NCBI GenBank assembly: GCA_951799425.1
Contig: OX637393.1
Location: 34,463,244-34,527,243, forward strand
Length of the DNA stretch: 64,000 nucleotides
Direction of reading: 5' to 3'
Origin: Ilex aquifolium
Taxonomy: Eukaryota; Streptophyta; Magnoliopsida; Aquifoliales; Aquifoliaceae
Positions 44,688-57,300 of the stretch are shown one piece after another. The notes under the pieces are model-generated. The model saw only the letters and a list, made by a program, of their open reading frames with translations. It was not told where the DNA came from and ran no database searches. Positions within the stretch are counted from its first letter, which is position 1, and the number at the start of each line of letters is the position of its first letter. The translations under genes and the position numbers were made by a program.

Positions 44688-47087
44688 TTAACCTTTCAAT
44701 AGTTTTTCATAAAACTTTGTAGGAATAATTCCTTCTTGAATACAGTTAACATCTGCTCCTGTATCAATAAGGGCAATAGTATCAAGTATAAAATCATTAT
44801 TGATGATTATTCGTACTTGAGAATACCATTTCTGTAAATTAATCTTTTTAACAGAATTAATTTGATTATCAATTTGTTGACATTCATCTTGAGATGGCGG
44901 CTTCTTTATACTAGAAGTTTCATCATCAGATTGTTTATTATCTTGAGCTGTAGGCTCAGGAGGACTGGTATTGGACATAGATAAAAAATTCAAAGTTTCA
45001 GCAAAGATCTTATCTTGTGCTTTTAAGTCTTTTATTTCAACTTTTAATTTATTAACTTCACACTGGAGATCTTGTAAAGTGAGTTCTTTCTTCTTCTCTT
45101 TACTAAATCTTTCCATTGTTTTGTTAATAGAAATTAACTGTTTTTCACTAGATAAGTGTTTGTTATCTTTTTTAACAAACAAATCTTTGAGATTTTTTAT
45201 GTATTTTATTTTAAGTTCAGGATCTTCAATTTTGCTGATCAAATCTATTAGGATTTGTTCTTCTTCAGCTTGTTTTGTAATAACTCTAATTTTTTTACAA
45301 CAATTGTCCTTACATCCTAGTTTGATGTCAGGTTCAGTCGAATCATCTGAACTAGGGTGATCATCTGAAGAGTCTTCTGGACTACTAGAGGAATCTGAAC
45401 TTTTTTCCTTTTCTGGAGGATTACTTAATCTGAAAATTCGAAGAATTTCCTCTGTTTCATTATCAGCTAAATTTAATAACTTAACTTGTTTTTTAACTGG
45501 ACATTCAGGACTGATATGGCCTGGTTTTCCGCAGTTAAAACATTTAATATCATCTTGGGCTATACCCTTACCAGAAGTTTTCTTCTTATAATCTTTCTTA
45601 GATTTAGAAGACCTGTGAGATTTTCTACCAGATTTTTTATAAAATTCAGGTTTAGAAAAATCTTTCTTACTACGTTTGTAGTGGGATTTAGATTTAGAAT
45701 AATGCTTATGCTTTTTATGAGAACTGTGCTTTCTGTGGCTAGATGATGGTGCTACTGGAGGGAGACCATATTGTTCACAGAAATTTCCCATTTCATATTT
45801 AGCTTTATTCTTATCATTTTGTAATTGTTTACTAAGTTTCAAATCGATACACATCCAAAGGCCTTCCTTTTGGATGGTACTGATTAATTGACCATAAGTC
45901 AGGGAGTCATATTCTATGATTCCTGTATCCTTAGCAAGAGCTTCTCTAATCTTATGGGCAAACAAACTAGGTAAACCATTAACAAATTTTTCTTTCCAAA
46001 AAGATTTATTGCAGTCTGGACGGTTCATTACCCGTGAGACAAAAACATCTTTGTACCATCTAAAATCACTAAGTGTAGGACACTTAAGATTACTAAGCTG
46101 GTCATGGATCCTAGCTTCAATGTTACTAGGTGTTCCAACAAAATGTTTAATTATGGTAAAAATTAAAGTATTTAATCCATCAGGTTTGGCTCTTCCAATC
46201 CTTTCATCAAAGACTGGGACACCATCATCATTTAAAACAATAGCATGTCTAATTTCATCCCTAGAATCTTGGGTAAGATAATTATCCCACCAACTTCTAA
46301 GAACACATGTGAATCCTGATGCAATTAAGTCAACTAAGTCAGGTTCAGGAGTATCTTGGTTAGTAACATAACTATTAATGACCATAGACATGTGATGAAT
46401 TTTATTTAAAATCTCTTGTTCACTTAAACCATCTATGTTCCATTCATAGAGTTTGTTTGACTGAACAGAAAATTGGTTGGAAATATTTTTCTCTTCAAAT
46501 TGTAAATCAGGAGGTGTTGGTCTGGGGTACCAATTTTTTGTGGTACTGGTTGGATTAACATTTGAAAAAACTAATTTATTAATTTGTTGGGATTCAAAAG
46601 CTTTTTCTAATTCTTTAATTTCAGGATCAGAAAAACTTTCATCAGTGCTGGTTTCTGCATCTGAAGTTTGATTAATAACAGTTACTTGGGAGGTTCCTGA
46701 TGTTTCTGGTTGGACATCTAACTTCATAAGTAATTGGTCAATTTTTTGAATCCTGAGTGTATCAACAATTCCTAACTTAGATCTATCTTCAGGTAGACTT
46801 ACTAGAGGCTTTTCTAGTTTTTTACCTGTAGATATCATTTCAATCTTGTCAATCTTTGTTTCAATTTTATCTAACTGTCTTCCTATGGTAACTAGGCTTT
46901 GGTTAGTAAAATTGGTTTGTTCAACAATTTTCTTTTCAAATTTTGCTAAATTGTTTTGTTCTGCAGTCTTCTTATCTGATTCGCTAGAGGGAACCTTAAA
47001 GGGAGATGCAGTAAGTTCAGTATCAGCATGTGTAAAGTTAAAAGTTTCAGTGGGGGGGGTGACTAGAGGATATAGTTCCAGAGTCAA
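44688..47087 (-). CDS. Pararetroviral coat protein with zinc knuckle and protease start, copy 2
   Basis: 799 residues from the same TTG codon; no proper ATG start. The only residue difference from copy 1 is in the knuckle, which here reads CFNCGKPGHISPEC. Proline before Glu-Cys is the common residue in such knuckles, so the copy 1 Leu is probably the derived state. The DTG triad and the early stop after it are as in copy 1. Confidence 0.82.
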   Translation of the reverse strand: MTLELYPLVTPPTETFNFTHADTELTASPFKVPSSESDKKTAEQNNLAKFEKKIVEQTNFTNQSLVTIGRQLDKIETKIDKIEMISTGKKLEKPLVSLPEDRSKLGIVDTLRIQKIDQLLMKLDVQPETSGTSQVTVINQTSDAETSTDESFSDPEIKELEKAFESQQINKLVFSNVNPTSTTKNWYPRPTPPDLQFEEKNISNQFSVQSNKLYEWNIDGLSEQEILNKIHHMSMVINSYVTNQDTPEPDLVDLIASGFTCVLRSWWDNYLTQDSRDEIRHAIVLNDDGVPVFDERIGRAKPDGLNTLIFTIIKHFVGTPSNIEARIHDQLSNLKCPTLSDFRWYKDVFVSRVMNRPDCNKSFWKEKFVNGLPSLFAHKIREALAKDTGIIEYDSLTYGQLISTIQKEGLWMCIDLKLSKQLQNDKNKAKYEMGNFCEQYGLPPVAPSSSHRKHSSHKKHKHYSKSKSHYKRSKKDFSKPEFYKKSGRKSHRSSKSKKDYKKKTSGKGIAQDDIKCFNCGKPGHISPECPVKKQVKLLNLADNETEEILRIFRLSNPPEKEKSSDSSSSPEDSSDDHPSSDDSTEPDIKLGCKDNCCKKIRVITKQAEEEQILIDLISKIEDPELKIKYIKNLKDLFVKKDNKHLSSEKQLISINKTMERFSKEKKKELTLQDLQCEVNKLKVEIKDLKAQDKIFAETLNFLSMSNTSPPEPTAQDNKQSDDETSSIKKPPSQDECQQIDNQINSVKKINLQKWYSQVRIIINNDFILDTIALIDTGADVNCIQEGIIPTKFYEKLLKG

Positions 47088-48528
47088 CTGTTTTCCACTT
47101 ATATTTTGTTATGACTTTTACATCTTTACAACAAGAATCAATGTAGTCAAAAAATAGAATTTCAGATTCTAATTTGTGCATTGTTTTTACCCATTGAATT
47201 TTAAACTCTTGGATCTGTTGAGAATTAAATCTTTTAAACAAATCTTCTTTCTTAGATTTATTTTCTCCAGATTCAATTTCTTTTAGTAATTTGAACATAT
47301 TGGGCATAAAACAGAAATTAGATTCTTTTTTAATAACTCTGAGTTGATGATGAATAGGCTCATCAACATGACTTTCTAATTCACTCCTAGAAGGACTTAG
47401 AGTGGGAGATGGAGTAAAATCATCTTCTTTCTTATCCTTCTCTTCATGTTCTTTAAATCTGGAATTATACGGAGTGTAATGAGATCTACTAATCTGGGGT
47501 GAAGAATTATCAATTCCTTTCATTTTTAATCTCCGATCTATTTCTTCAGAAATTTCCTTATCTCTTTTGGAGATTCTGGAAGATTCAGATCTTCTGCCTT
47601 CATTGATCTGAATTGGTTTATTAAACAAATTTGGAGGAATGGAAGATGTACTAGATCTACGTGATCTAGCGTCATCAAAAGAAATTCTTACTGAGCCATC
47701 AGTAAGTTGGTGAATGTGTTCTATATTTGAGGTAGACACTTCACAATCTTTTTCAAAAATTTCATTTTCAACAATCCAGTGTTCTGGAAGAGTAACATCT
47801 TTCCATAAAATTCTTTTAGGAATTTGGATATTTGAATTTGGGGTACTGCCTTGTAACAATAGGGTACTATCTGTAGGACTTTTACATAATGCATTGACAT
47901 TTAAATTTGTTTTCATGCATTTGTAATAAATTCTATAAATAAGTACAATAGAATCAGTATCTGCTTCAAGCTCAGTAATATCACCAAATAATTTGATTCC
48001 CAAAGTGAGTGCTTTGTAAGTGTTCTTACAAGTTAGACTCAGGGTAAAATCTGGAAAACAATTAAAATATACAGGTCCTTGGTGAAGGCCTGATTCCATA
48101 ATTCCTAAGAGGCTAGGTTCATACTTGATAAACCTACCATCTCTTAAGGTTAGTAAAACTGCAGCATTCTTTCCTTTAGTTAATAAAGGTTTAATTGCAA
48201 TTTGGACAAGACCTAAATGGATGAATTTAAATCCTTTAAACTTATGTTTTTTCAGTACTTCTTTGTCAAGAAGTCTGACAATTTCTTCATCATTTTTTAA
48301 AGGATGAACTTGTTCAACTGTTTTAACTTGCAATTCTTCATTGAATGCTGATGGCATCCAACTTGTTTGGTAAATTTCCCTTTTGGGGACTTTAGGTATG
48401 TTCCACCCAAACCAATTGGACTGTTTAATTTCACATTCAAAATCTTCTTCATTTACTATATTAGGTATAGTACTAGATGAGGATCTAGATGAGCTGATTG
48501 TGGAATTAGATCTAAACATTCTATTCAT
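47047..48528 (-). CDS. Pararetroviral movement protein, copy 2
   Basis: 493 residues from the ATG at 48528, identical to copy 1. The 30K-type core (LRDGR 128-132, NCFPDFTLSL 156-165) is present. It overlaps the coat-protein frame by 41 bases at the run of eight C. Confidence 0.82.
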   Translation of the reverse strand: MNRMFRSNSTISSSRSSSSTIPNIVNEEDFECEIKQSNWFGWNIPKVPKREIYQTSWMPSAFNEELQVKTVEQVHPLKNDEEIVRLLDKEVLKKHKFKGFKFIHLGLVQIAIKPLLTKGKNAAVLLTLRDGRFIKYEPSLLGIMESGLHQGPVYFNCFPDFTLSLTCKNTYKALTLGIKLFGDITELEADTDSIVLIYRIYYKCMKTNLNVNALCKSPTDSTLLLQGSTPNSNIQIPKRILWKDVTLPEHWIVENEIFEKDCEVSTSNIEHIHQLTDGSVRISFDDARSRRSSTSSIPPNLFNKPIQINEGRRSESSRISKRDKEISEEIDRRLKMKGIDNSSPQISRSHYTPYNSRFKEHEEKDKKEDDFTPSPTLSPSRSELESHVDEPIHHQLRVIKKESNFCFMPNMFKLLKEIESGENKSKKEDLFKRFNSQQIQEFKIQWVKTMHKLESEILFFDYIDSCCKDVKVITKYKWKTVDSGTISSSHPPH

Positions 48529-48883
48529 TGTTAAATCAAAATTTCTTCAATTTTATAAATCAAAAATAAGTTTTAACCACATGATGCATACCCCCTAACA
48601 TTCATGAACCCTCAGTTTCTCGCCTAAAATTCCCTATACTGCCACACCTGGACTTACAAACGGGAAAACAAAGAGGCTTACACACTCTTGGATTTAAGAC
48701 AAAGGCTAGGTGATCAGGTTAAGAAAAAACTTATAACTGATTTAATGGAATTGAAAGAAATAGAGATTTAAAACAAATAAGAGTGTTCAAATGTAATTTC
48801 ATAACTAGCTATATATATATTTATTTATACATGGAATTGTTGATGCTCCAATAGCATTTGATAGTGAAAGAAATGAATTTTAC

Positions 48884-48949
48884 CTTGTTGTGAGGATGAA
48901 GACTGAGAGGTGGACTCAGCAAGGAAGCCATGGAGGAGCAGCCACTCAT
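48884..48949 (-). CDS. Candidate first coding exon of an unidentified gene, copy 2
   Basis: Same as 10426-10491: 22 codons, Ser/Leu/Pro-rich, ending at a GTAAAATT donor. Its continuation is unknown. Confidence 0.3.
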
Positions 48950-49015
48950 CTGTAATTCATTTGCTTTGCTCTGTAATTCAGTTTGGGTAAGAAAGCGAAG
49001 AAGAGCAGAGGCCTC

Positions 49016-49193
49016 TGCATGCTTTGGGTGGGAATGATTTGCCAAAATGGAGGGAGATCATCCAGCTTGCGTAAGGCAGTGAAGAAGAGCAAACGACGCA
49101 GTTCGTTGCTGTCTTCTTGGCTGGAAAGATTGCTTGGAACGACACCGTTCCAATTAACCGCAAAAGTTGCTGTTAGACCACTAACAGCAGAGG
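49016..49193 (-). promoter_or_regulatory. Promoter/5' leader-like module, copy 2
   Basis: Identical to 10558-10735, and inverted relative to 34804-34929. Contains the CTGTTAG/CTAACAG hairpin. Confidence 0.6.
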
Positions 49194-49237
49194 ATCTGCA
49201 CCCGTATGAATAGAGCTAGTAAAATAGGGAGGAATGG

Positions 49238-50950
49238 GCGGGTGGACAGTTTTCTCTATTTTGATTGTTTAGTTGTTATCTTTTTTCTATATGACGCAAT
49301 GCAAATACCACCGACTTATGCCGAGGACATCATCGGGATTGGACTTTGGAGGGACCAATATTGCATACATTCGATGTACTAGTGGTGCAATCCCCACTGC
49401 TTTATTCCTGTTTTTGGAAGTTTGCTTCTTTGGTTTCTCTACATTCATGTGCTGGTCCAACTTTGGTGTCAAAAGAAGTCTTTTCATTTTATTCTTTTTG
49501 TTTGCACTTAATAGTGTGGCTGTGAAAATACTACCATATTTGGGGTTAATTGTAGACAGTTCTAAAAAAATTTCAATTTGGAAGTAATTACATCAATAGC
49601 TGTAGATCACAATATTTATGGGTTGAAATTTTCTGAGTAGAATTTATTTACAAGGGGGCTTCTTACCAGACAGTTTGATGTGTTTAGGCTTTTGGCCTAG
49701 TGTATGCTGGATGATGCAGGTACTAATCAGTTTTCAAAGGGTGAGAGGGCAGACAGGAGAGTACTCACTAACTCTGTTTTTGAAACTTTTAACATTCCAA
49801 AAGGTGGTGGTTTGAAACTATTTGTCTATGACGTTGTTTGTGTTATATTGAATTACTAGTTATTACCTGTGCCTGAAGGCACAGAGTAATAAAAAATGGT
49901 AAACAATAAACATATTTGTATTTATATCCAAAATCAAATTACAAATATAGAGAAAAGATAAAGGAATTTAATCATCGGTTTGTAGTGGGGGTGAGAGGTG
50001 GTGGGCGGCAGTGGTGGTGGTAAGAGACGGTGATGGTTGTGGTGGGTGGCAATGACCGTGGTGGCGTTGGTGGAGGCGGTGGTGGAGGCGGGCGGTGGTG
50101 ACGGTGGTGGTGGCGATGACGACGATGGTGGTGGTGGCGGTGGCGGTGGTAGAGGTAGTGGTGGGGCGGTTTCAAACACTATTTTTTTTTAAAGTATTTA
50201 TGAGAAATAATTTCTAAAAATATTTTTAAACAATTACTCCAAACACACCCTTAGAGGCCTATTTTTCCTATTAAATTTAGGGTGTTAATATTAGCCGTTA
50301 GATTAATTTTAAAGTAAAATTTAAAGTGATCTCAACCGCGAATAGCAAAAGTCATTTTGTTTATCTTTTGAGATTTGAATTGTAAGCTACTTTATTATAT
50401 AGATATTAAATTCAAGTATTATTTTTGGACATTTGTTCTTTGTGTTATGTTGGAATATGTTGAACATTATGTTGGAATATGTTGTCCCATTATGTAGTGT
50501 TAGATTATGTTAGATTATATAGAATGTTGTTAGATTATTTAAATGTTGGATTTATTTAACATTTTGGATTATGTTGGCTTGGACTTAGGCTTGGGCTTGA
50601 GATTGAGCTTGGGCTTGGGCTTGGGTTTAGACGGGTACAGGGGAAGCGGGGACGGGGACTAGAAATTTACCTGTGGACGGGGATTAGAAATTTACCCGTG
50701 GACGGGAATGAGGATGAAAATTATCCCCGTTGAGGAGGGTGGACCGGAGATGAAAGGAATTTTTTTAAGCAGGTACAGGGATGAAAACTACACCTTCCAC
50801 CCCCGCTTCGGTCCACTGACATCCGTAAGTGCAATTCGCCCTTTAAAAATAAAGGTCATAATTTGAGCGAGCATTTATGAAATTTATCCTTTTCAATTCA
50901 ACTACGTGGGTTAACCCGACCCGCCAAGTTTCTGCCTATGTACAAATCGC
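49238..50950. other. Intergenic region upstream of URB1, copy 2
   Basis: Repeat-rich and without a supported gene. It includes the GGT-type minisatellite (about 49985-50170), the GGGCTT array at 50589-50627 with three TGGGCT units against four in copy 1, and the 25-base tandem repeat near 50.65 kb. Two base differences from copy 1 lie in the G/C-rich stretch after it. Confidence 0.6.
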
Positions 50951-50958
50951 TAGGGTTT
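50951..50958. promoter_or_regulatory. Telo-box at the URB1 5' end, copy 2
   Basis: TAGGGTTT in the same context as in copy 1, just upstream of the CT-rich leader. Confidence 0.55.
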
Positions 50959-51000
50959 AAGGTTTATCAACTGAGGAGTCCTTGAGCTCAAAACATATTT

Positions 51001-51024
51001 CTCTCTCTCTCTCTCTCTCTCTCT
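51001..51024 (+). repeat. (CT)12 microsatellite in the URB1 5' leader, copy 2
   Basis: Twelve CT units, four fewer than in copy 1. Confidence 0.95.
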
Positions 51025-51312
51025 TCACTTGTTGTTCTACTCTCCTCTGCTGGTAAGCACCCCTATCTCTCTATCGCTCTATATTTAATATGCATATACC
51101 CTATTGAAGTTTACATCAATCGCTCTGATAAGTCTAAATTTGATTTTTTTCGTAATTAGTTTTATGCCTAAATTCTTGTTCAGGGTAAATTACTCAAGTT
51201 ATGATTTTTATCTTGTTATCAATGAGAAAAGTTTCATACCTATAGATACATAGAAAGAAACTGTTAAGTAATCGATGCCCTGTATTTTTCTGTTATTTTT
51301 TGAATTGCAGTG

Positions 51313-54300
51313 ATGGAAGATAATGAAGAAAGCGAGTTTGAGAAAGAAAAGTTCTTAGAATTTGAACTCAGAGTGTGCCATGAAGCTAAATTACAAGAGT
51401 TATTGCGTAATATAACCTCAACTGAACTTAAATTATGTTCAGACGCCTCAAAAGAGTTCATCAAGTTACTGAAAGGTGATTCTGGAGGCGAATGGCTCTG
51501 CCAATACATACAAACGTCCTCAAAGTGCTCTGAGCTCTTACAAGCGTGGAAGGTCCGACAGGGCAAACCCGGATTATCATACATATTGTCACTAATTTCC
51601 ACTATCTTATGTCATCCTGATGGAAAATACAGTCACGATGATCTAAAAGGTGTTGGTGTGAGTAGGGATTTGGATAAATTTGCTCGTTTGATAGTTGACG
51701 AAAACTTGGGAGATCTTTATAAGGAACTGAATAGTAAAGAAGCGAAGCGCCAGAATGCTGTGCTTTCTTTATTGGCGTCTGTTGTTAGACGTGGGTCAGG
51801 ATTGGCCTCAGATGTCGCTAAGAATTTTGATTTTAAGCTTACTATTTTTCCTAAGCTCGCGGAGTGTAAACATAAGCGAATAGAGGTGAAAAGGAAGCAT
51901 TCTACGAGAAAATCATTTGTCAGGTTTGCAATGTCCTTTTTGGAAGTGGGAAAACCTGGACTGTTGAGGTGGGTATTACAACAGAAGGAAATGTATTCAG
52001 GTGTGTTCCGTGGGCTTGCGAATGATGAGGATGAGATAGTTATTTATGTTCTGTCCACTTTACGGGATAGGGTTCTTACTCCGGATTCATTGGTACCTCC
52101 AGGGCTCCGGAGTGTTCTGTTTGGTAGTGTTACTCTGGATCAACTAATCTGCATTTCTGGTTGGGAAAACGGTGGAATTGCTGCAGAGATAGCACACAGT
52201 GTCCTGGTTATGGTTTGCACCGACTCTTCCAATGGGTTGATGCCGGATTTGAAGAGACAGCCTGATCCTTTAAGAGGCAATCCAAAGCGACTTTTGGGTC
52301 TCATGAAGAGGCTAAAATCAACAGAGGTTGACTACCATAGAGACCTGCTTTTGGATATTGTAAGTGGAAGACCATCTTTAGGTTCAGCATACCTGGACGA
52401 GTTCCCTTACAACCTGGAAGATCTTGCCTCACCCTCCTGGTTAGATTTTTTTAGACATTGTCTGAATTCTTTCCTTTTGTTTGTTCATAGTTTATGTAGT
52501 GACTGAAGTAGTTGCAGGTTTGCTGCTGTTTCTCTGGCTGCAAAATTGGTTTCCTCAGTGGGCAACTGCATTCCTTTTTGTTTTCTTGATTCTCAGTCTC
52601 AGGAGCCACCTTCCTTTAGCAGTCCAGATGTGCAGAATATTATCAAATGCATAGGTCCTCGTCCATTCACCCGATTGATAATAAATAAAGGGTTATTGCA
52701 CTCTGATTCCCTTGTCAAACATGCAACCTTAAGGTTCGTTTTGGAGGTGCTGAAGTTGTTGGACTCTTTCATGGGCGCTCTAAACAATGGTTCTTATTAC
52801 AGCAATCAAATGATTCACAGGTTGATATCTCTAAAGCAAGATATTGAGAATGAAGCCCGGATTTTGCTTCCAGATCCTCAAGTTCTGTTATCATTACTCT
52901 CTTCTCTGAATGCTCATTACAAGAGTAGTGGTTTGTGTTTGAAGAGAGCAGCAGACTCAGATATTATGTTTGAGCATAACATAAATGGCTTTAAGAAATT
53001 GAAAAAATGTAGTGTATATGACGAGACAGACATTCTTGTTAGTGGCATTAGTTCTTCCTCTCACATCGGTTTGCCAGAGGACAGTGCAGGAGTTCTGGAT
53101 ACATATAATGGGGATAAATTTGAAAATGGAGATGATCATACAAAGGTTATTGCTGAAATATGGGATTTGCAACAATCCTCCATGCCTGCCATGGCACTAG
53201 AGGACGAAGAAACATACTTCTACTCGAAGTTGCTTGACACTCTCAAAATTTATCGAGTAAGTTCCAATCTTCTGAGTAATTTCTGCATGACATATTTTAG
53301 AATCAATCTGAGTGAAAAACAAGGTTTCTTGAGGTACTTACTAGGGTCAGCCAAATTCTTTTATTTTTAGATGTTGTAAGGTAAACATTTTGTGAAGTGC
53401 TTGTGTGTTTGACGCCATTAAAGATGGTGTATGCTCATCAATTAAAACTATTGTAGACTACAGGGAAAGACAATTTGATCAGTAATCAGAACTATGTGAA
53501 TGGGAGAAATGGAAATTCTTTTCATGACCCTCTTTGGTACATCTTTTAACAATCTCTTTATATTCTTGTGCAATGATTATGCCATCTAATTGTACTTCAA
53601 TTAGCCATCTTGAGTTAAAGATTTTATTTAACTTGTGTATTAACTGACAGAATTTATGATTATATGAAATATTGCAACAATGTTAAATATTAAATTCTTC
53701 AAAGCACATACATATGACTCCTTTTATCATCGGTTGCTTTTCAGTTCAAAATGGATCATCTGTTTCATTTTCTTTTATTCATACATATCTATTAGGGCAG
53801 GGATTTTTGTGTGGATTTTAGAAAAATTATTTTGTTACCGATGTAATAATTTTCTTCATACATACAGTCATACAGACATTCAGGACATTCGTCATGGAAA
53901 ACTATGATTTGTTTAATCAAAGACGAACCCAAGCTAATGTCAGTTAATAAGCTTGATTGTAAGGCTTCTCTGAAGTTATGTTAGCATGTCAGAGTCGTAC
54001 TTCTTTTTGGAGCTTTGTTGTATGGTCTATCTCATAGCTCATATTAATCATTGCATCAAAATTGCATGTTTTTTTGTTGTCTCGTACGTCCAGTTACTTC
54101 TGTGATAAATACCTTGGTGGGCTTTGAACCCTATTACTATCTGAACACTTCTATAGGATAGTATTGGGATGCGAGGCTCATATTGTGTACTGGCATACCA
54201 AGTATTTGCCCCATTTTGTATGTTTGATTTTCTGCTCATTCATTTGGTTTCAAGAAGCTCCTGAGCAGTTCTTTCTTTTCTCATTATGCTCAGCAAATCT

Positions 54301-57300
54301 GGCCGGAAATCGCTGGACTTCCTGTGCAATTAGTCCTTCAGTTTGCTGCTCACAGACAACTAAGTTATTGACTGCAATTGTTACCTGGATTCAGTTCATG
54401 TTGCAGTATATTTGATTTGCTTCAAGCATGTTGTTCTTGTGCTGTGATTGGAATTGTTTTCTATAATCCTAGAATATCAAACAGATTTCTTGATTACTTG
54501 TAGTGTCGCATAACACTGGTGCATATCAGAGTTTTCCTAAAAGATGGATTTTCATGATTCTCTCAGAATATACATGCTAAATTGAATTGTCTTGCCTGCC
54601 TTTTTTGTGGCTTCATTTGTTTGTTTTCCTTTTTTTTTTTTGGGGTGGGGGGCAGTTTTTTCCAACTTACTTAGGCAGAGGTCAAGCTCTCATCTGCCTT
54701 CAACAAATCTGTCTATTATATTGATTGTTCGCTTGTTTTTGTTGTTTTCTCTTGCAGCGGACTATGCCTGGTTTTTTAGGGTGGTCATTTGATTTCTTCA
54801 AAGTTCTCCCTAGTAAACCTTTGGCATTACCAACTATTTTGCAGCAATCTTTATTATCGCTACTCGTAGAACATATTGGATGGTCTTCCAAGTGTGAAGT
54901 CCCTGCCCAAATGCAGCCACTAATGTACAAGCATCTTCATACGTTTATAAACATACTGATTTATTCATCTGTCAAAGACATAAAGGATCAAGCATACATT
55001 CTGGCACGGGCAGCCATGTTAAGTACTGGTGCATTTGATAAAAACCTGTGGGAAATTGGTGCATGGTTCTTATTTCTACCTGGCTACACTGGGGACAATT
55101 TTTTTGTTTCAGAGCAGGAGGTTGAAATCTTGCCAATTTTTTCTTCAGTTATTTCCTTTTTAGGTGATGCCGTTTCCACAATTGGAAATAACTTATTCAA
55201 GTATTGGGATCTTTTAAGGCATCGTATCTACCAGTTAAAAGGTGTTAAAGGTAATTCTTATTTTCATATAATTCTTTTGGTCGCATTCAGAGTTTTGGCT
55301 ATTTTTTGGCTTTTTTTTGCCATTTTAAATGGACTTAAATTGTTGTTTGTGAGTTGGGATGACATAGGGGATTGAGGGTGGAGTGGGATGGAATGAGGAA
55401 GGAGGAGAATAAAATAAATACAGGCAATACACACCAGCAAAGCTTTGTTGAAAAGGTGCCTAATTTCCTCTCCCCATCAATATTTGGTTATATTCCCTTA
55501 TGAGAGATCAATTGAGTTGTAAGCTCTAATGGCGAAACTAGAGGAAGATACTAGGCAGTGCCAACAGTGGCCATAATGAAGGGGATTGTGGTGTTCGGTG
55601 GAGACGTGGTTGTTATTCATGAGACTATGATGCCTTATTTATAGTTTTTAATTGTTTTCATAATTTCATTCTGATTACATTATTTGGAAGCTAAAAGCGA
55701 AACAGAACAATTTCTTGTCAATACTTTTTACTAGGCTTTGAGCCTTCGGACAACACAGGCGAGTGTATTTCAGGATTAGGAGTGATCTGTTCAACTTCAC
55801 AAAACCTCAAGAGGGTGGATCCTTTTCTTTTTAATAAAAAACTGAAATGGTCCCCCAAACGTATCATTGATTTTTTTTTCTAATAAGATATTGATAGTTC
55901 TGACTGATAACTACAATCATATATCTTTCAGTTTTTTTTGGTTGAATTAAATTATTTACAGGTCTGAATTTTTGTCTAACTTTTTCTTTTAATCTTAAGT
56001 AAAAATGTTATTATTAACTTTACATATGTACTATGGGTAGTTTGCATAGTCAGTTGAGTTAATTTATGCATTTTTGTTGGCCTAAGTTTATACCAGGTAT
56101 TTTTACTGTATATTTTGGGTCAGAGATTATGGCTCCCCCTGATCAACTTATCGAAATTAAGCATTCTTTAGCCAAATGAAAAGAAATTTTTTTTTTTGAA
56201 AAATTAGGCAAATAAAATTTGTTTTTGCTCATCACCTGTTATAAAAATTGAATGTAAATATTGCTTTTATTCTTAACGCAGGTAACTTGTTTTTGTCAGA
56301 CTTATCTCCTGATTTCAGCCCCCTCGTTATTTGTATCTTGGAAAAGTGCCTAAGGTTGCTCAGTTCAGGATCTGGAACCTTCACTTTACCTGAGAAATCA
56401 ATGATATCATTATATGTATGCAACACGTTAAGATATCTCTTGCAAACTCAGGTAGTTACCTTGTGCCCTGCCCATTATGGTATGCTTTTAGTACATCTAT
56501 AATATAAGTAGATTATATACTTTGAATGCAAGACATCATTAACATCTGAAATTTGATAGGTTGAAGTTGGATTGCTATCTTCTTTGATAAGTCTATTATT
56601 ATCTGAGAGACTTGAGGACCACTGCTCCGTAGTTGATGTTGCTGGTGACCTCTGTGAGTGGAAACCATTGAAGAATTTATTGCTGTTCTCAGAGAGTGTA
56701 GCAAAACGACAATCTTGTAGCATTTCTTCAATTGATAGGAAATTGGTGGGAGCTGATAGTTCTTTTGTCCATTCCCTTTGTGAAGTTAAGAGAGTTTTAA
56801 GGAGTGGGGATGGTGAACGCCAAGGATTGACTGAAATATCAACAACATTTTTGTTTTCAATGCTATGCACAACACCTATAGAGATAATAGATAACTTCCC
56901 ATCTGTTATATCTATTTCACAGCACTTACTTAGAGTTCCTTTTTCACTCTTTCTCTCTGTATTTTACCACGAACAAAGTCTTCTTAATGGTATCTTCAAG
57001 TCATGGCCAGAGGTGTTTTTTAGTGCTGTGGAAGGGGCTTTAAATATGATCTATGGAGAAGGCGGCAATGTAGAAGTAATTGATGACATAGATGTCGATT
57101 CTGTAGGATCTGCTTCTGTTGCATTGAGTTTCTTTTTGAAACGGACACCTTTCTATGTGCTATTTCCAGCTTTTGTAAGCACTGGTGGCACGCACTTGTT
57201 AGAGCACTCAAAATTCCAAAAGTTGCTTATATGTAAACTCTCTGAAGGGACAACTGATCACTTTGTTTCCTGTTTTCGAATTGTGCTCTTTTGGATTCAT

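Larger units (their letters stand above)
40909..48598 (-). mobile_element. Endogenous pararetrovirus (florendovirus-like), copy 2
   Basis: The same element as 2451-10140, with the same four ORFs and the same breaks. I saw only two base differences, at 44104 (silent within the reverse-transcriptase ORF) and 45508 (coat-protein knuckle). The shared breaks show both copies descend from one integrated element by DNA duplication, not by two integrations. Confidence 0.85.
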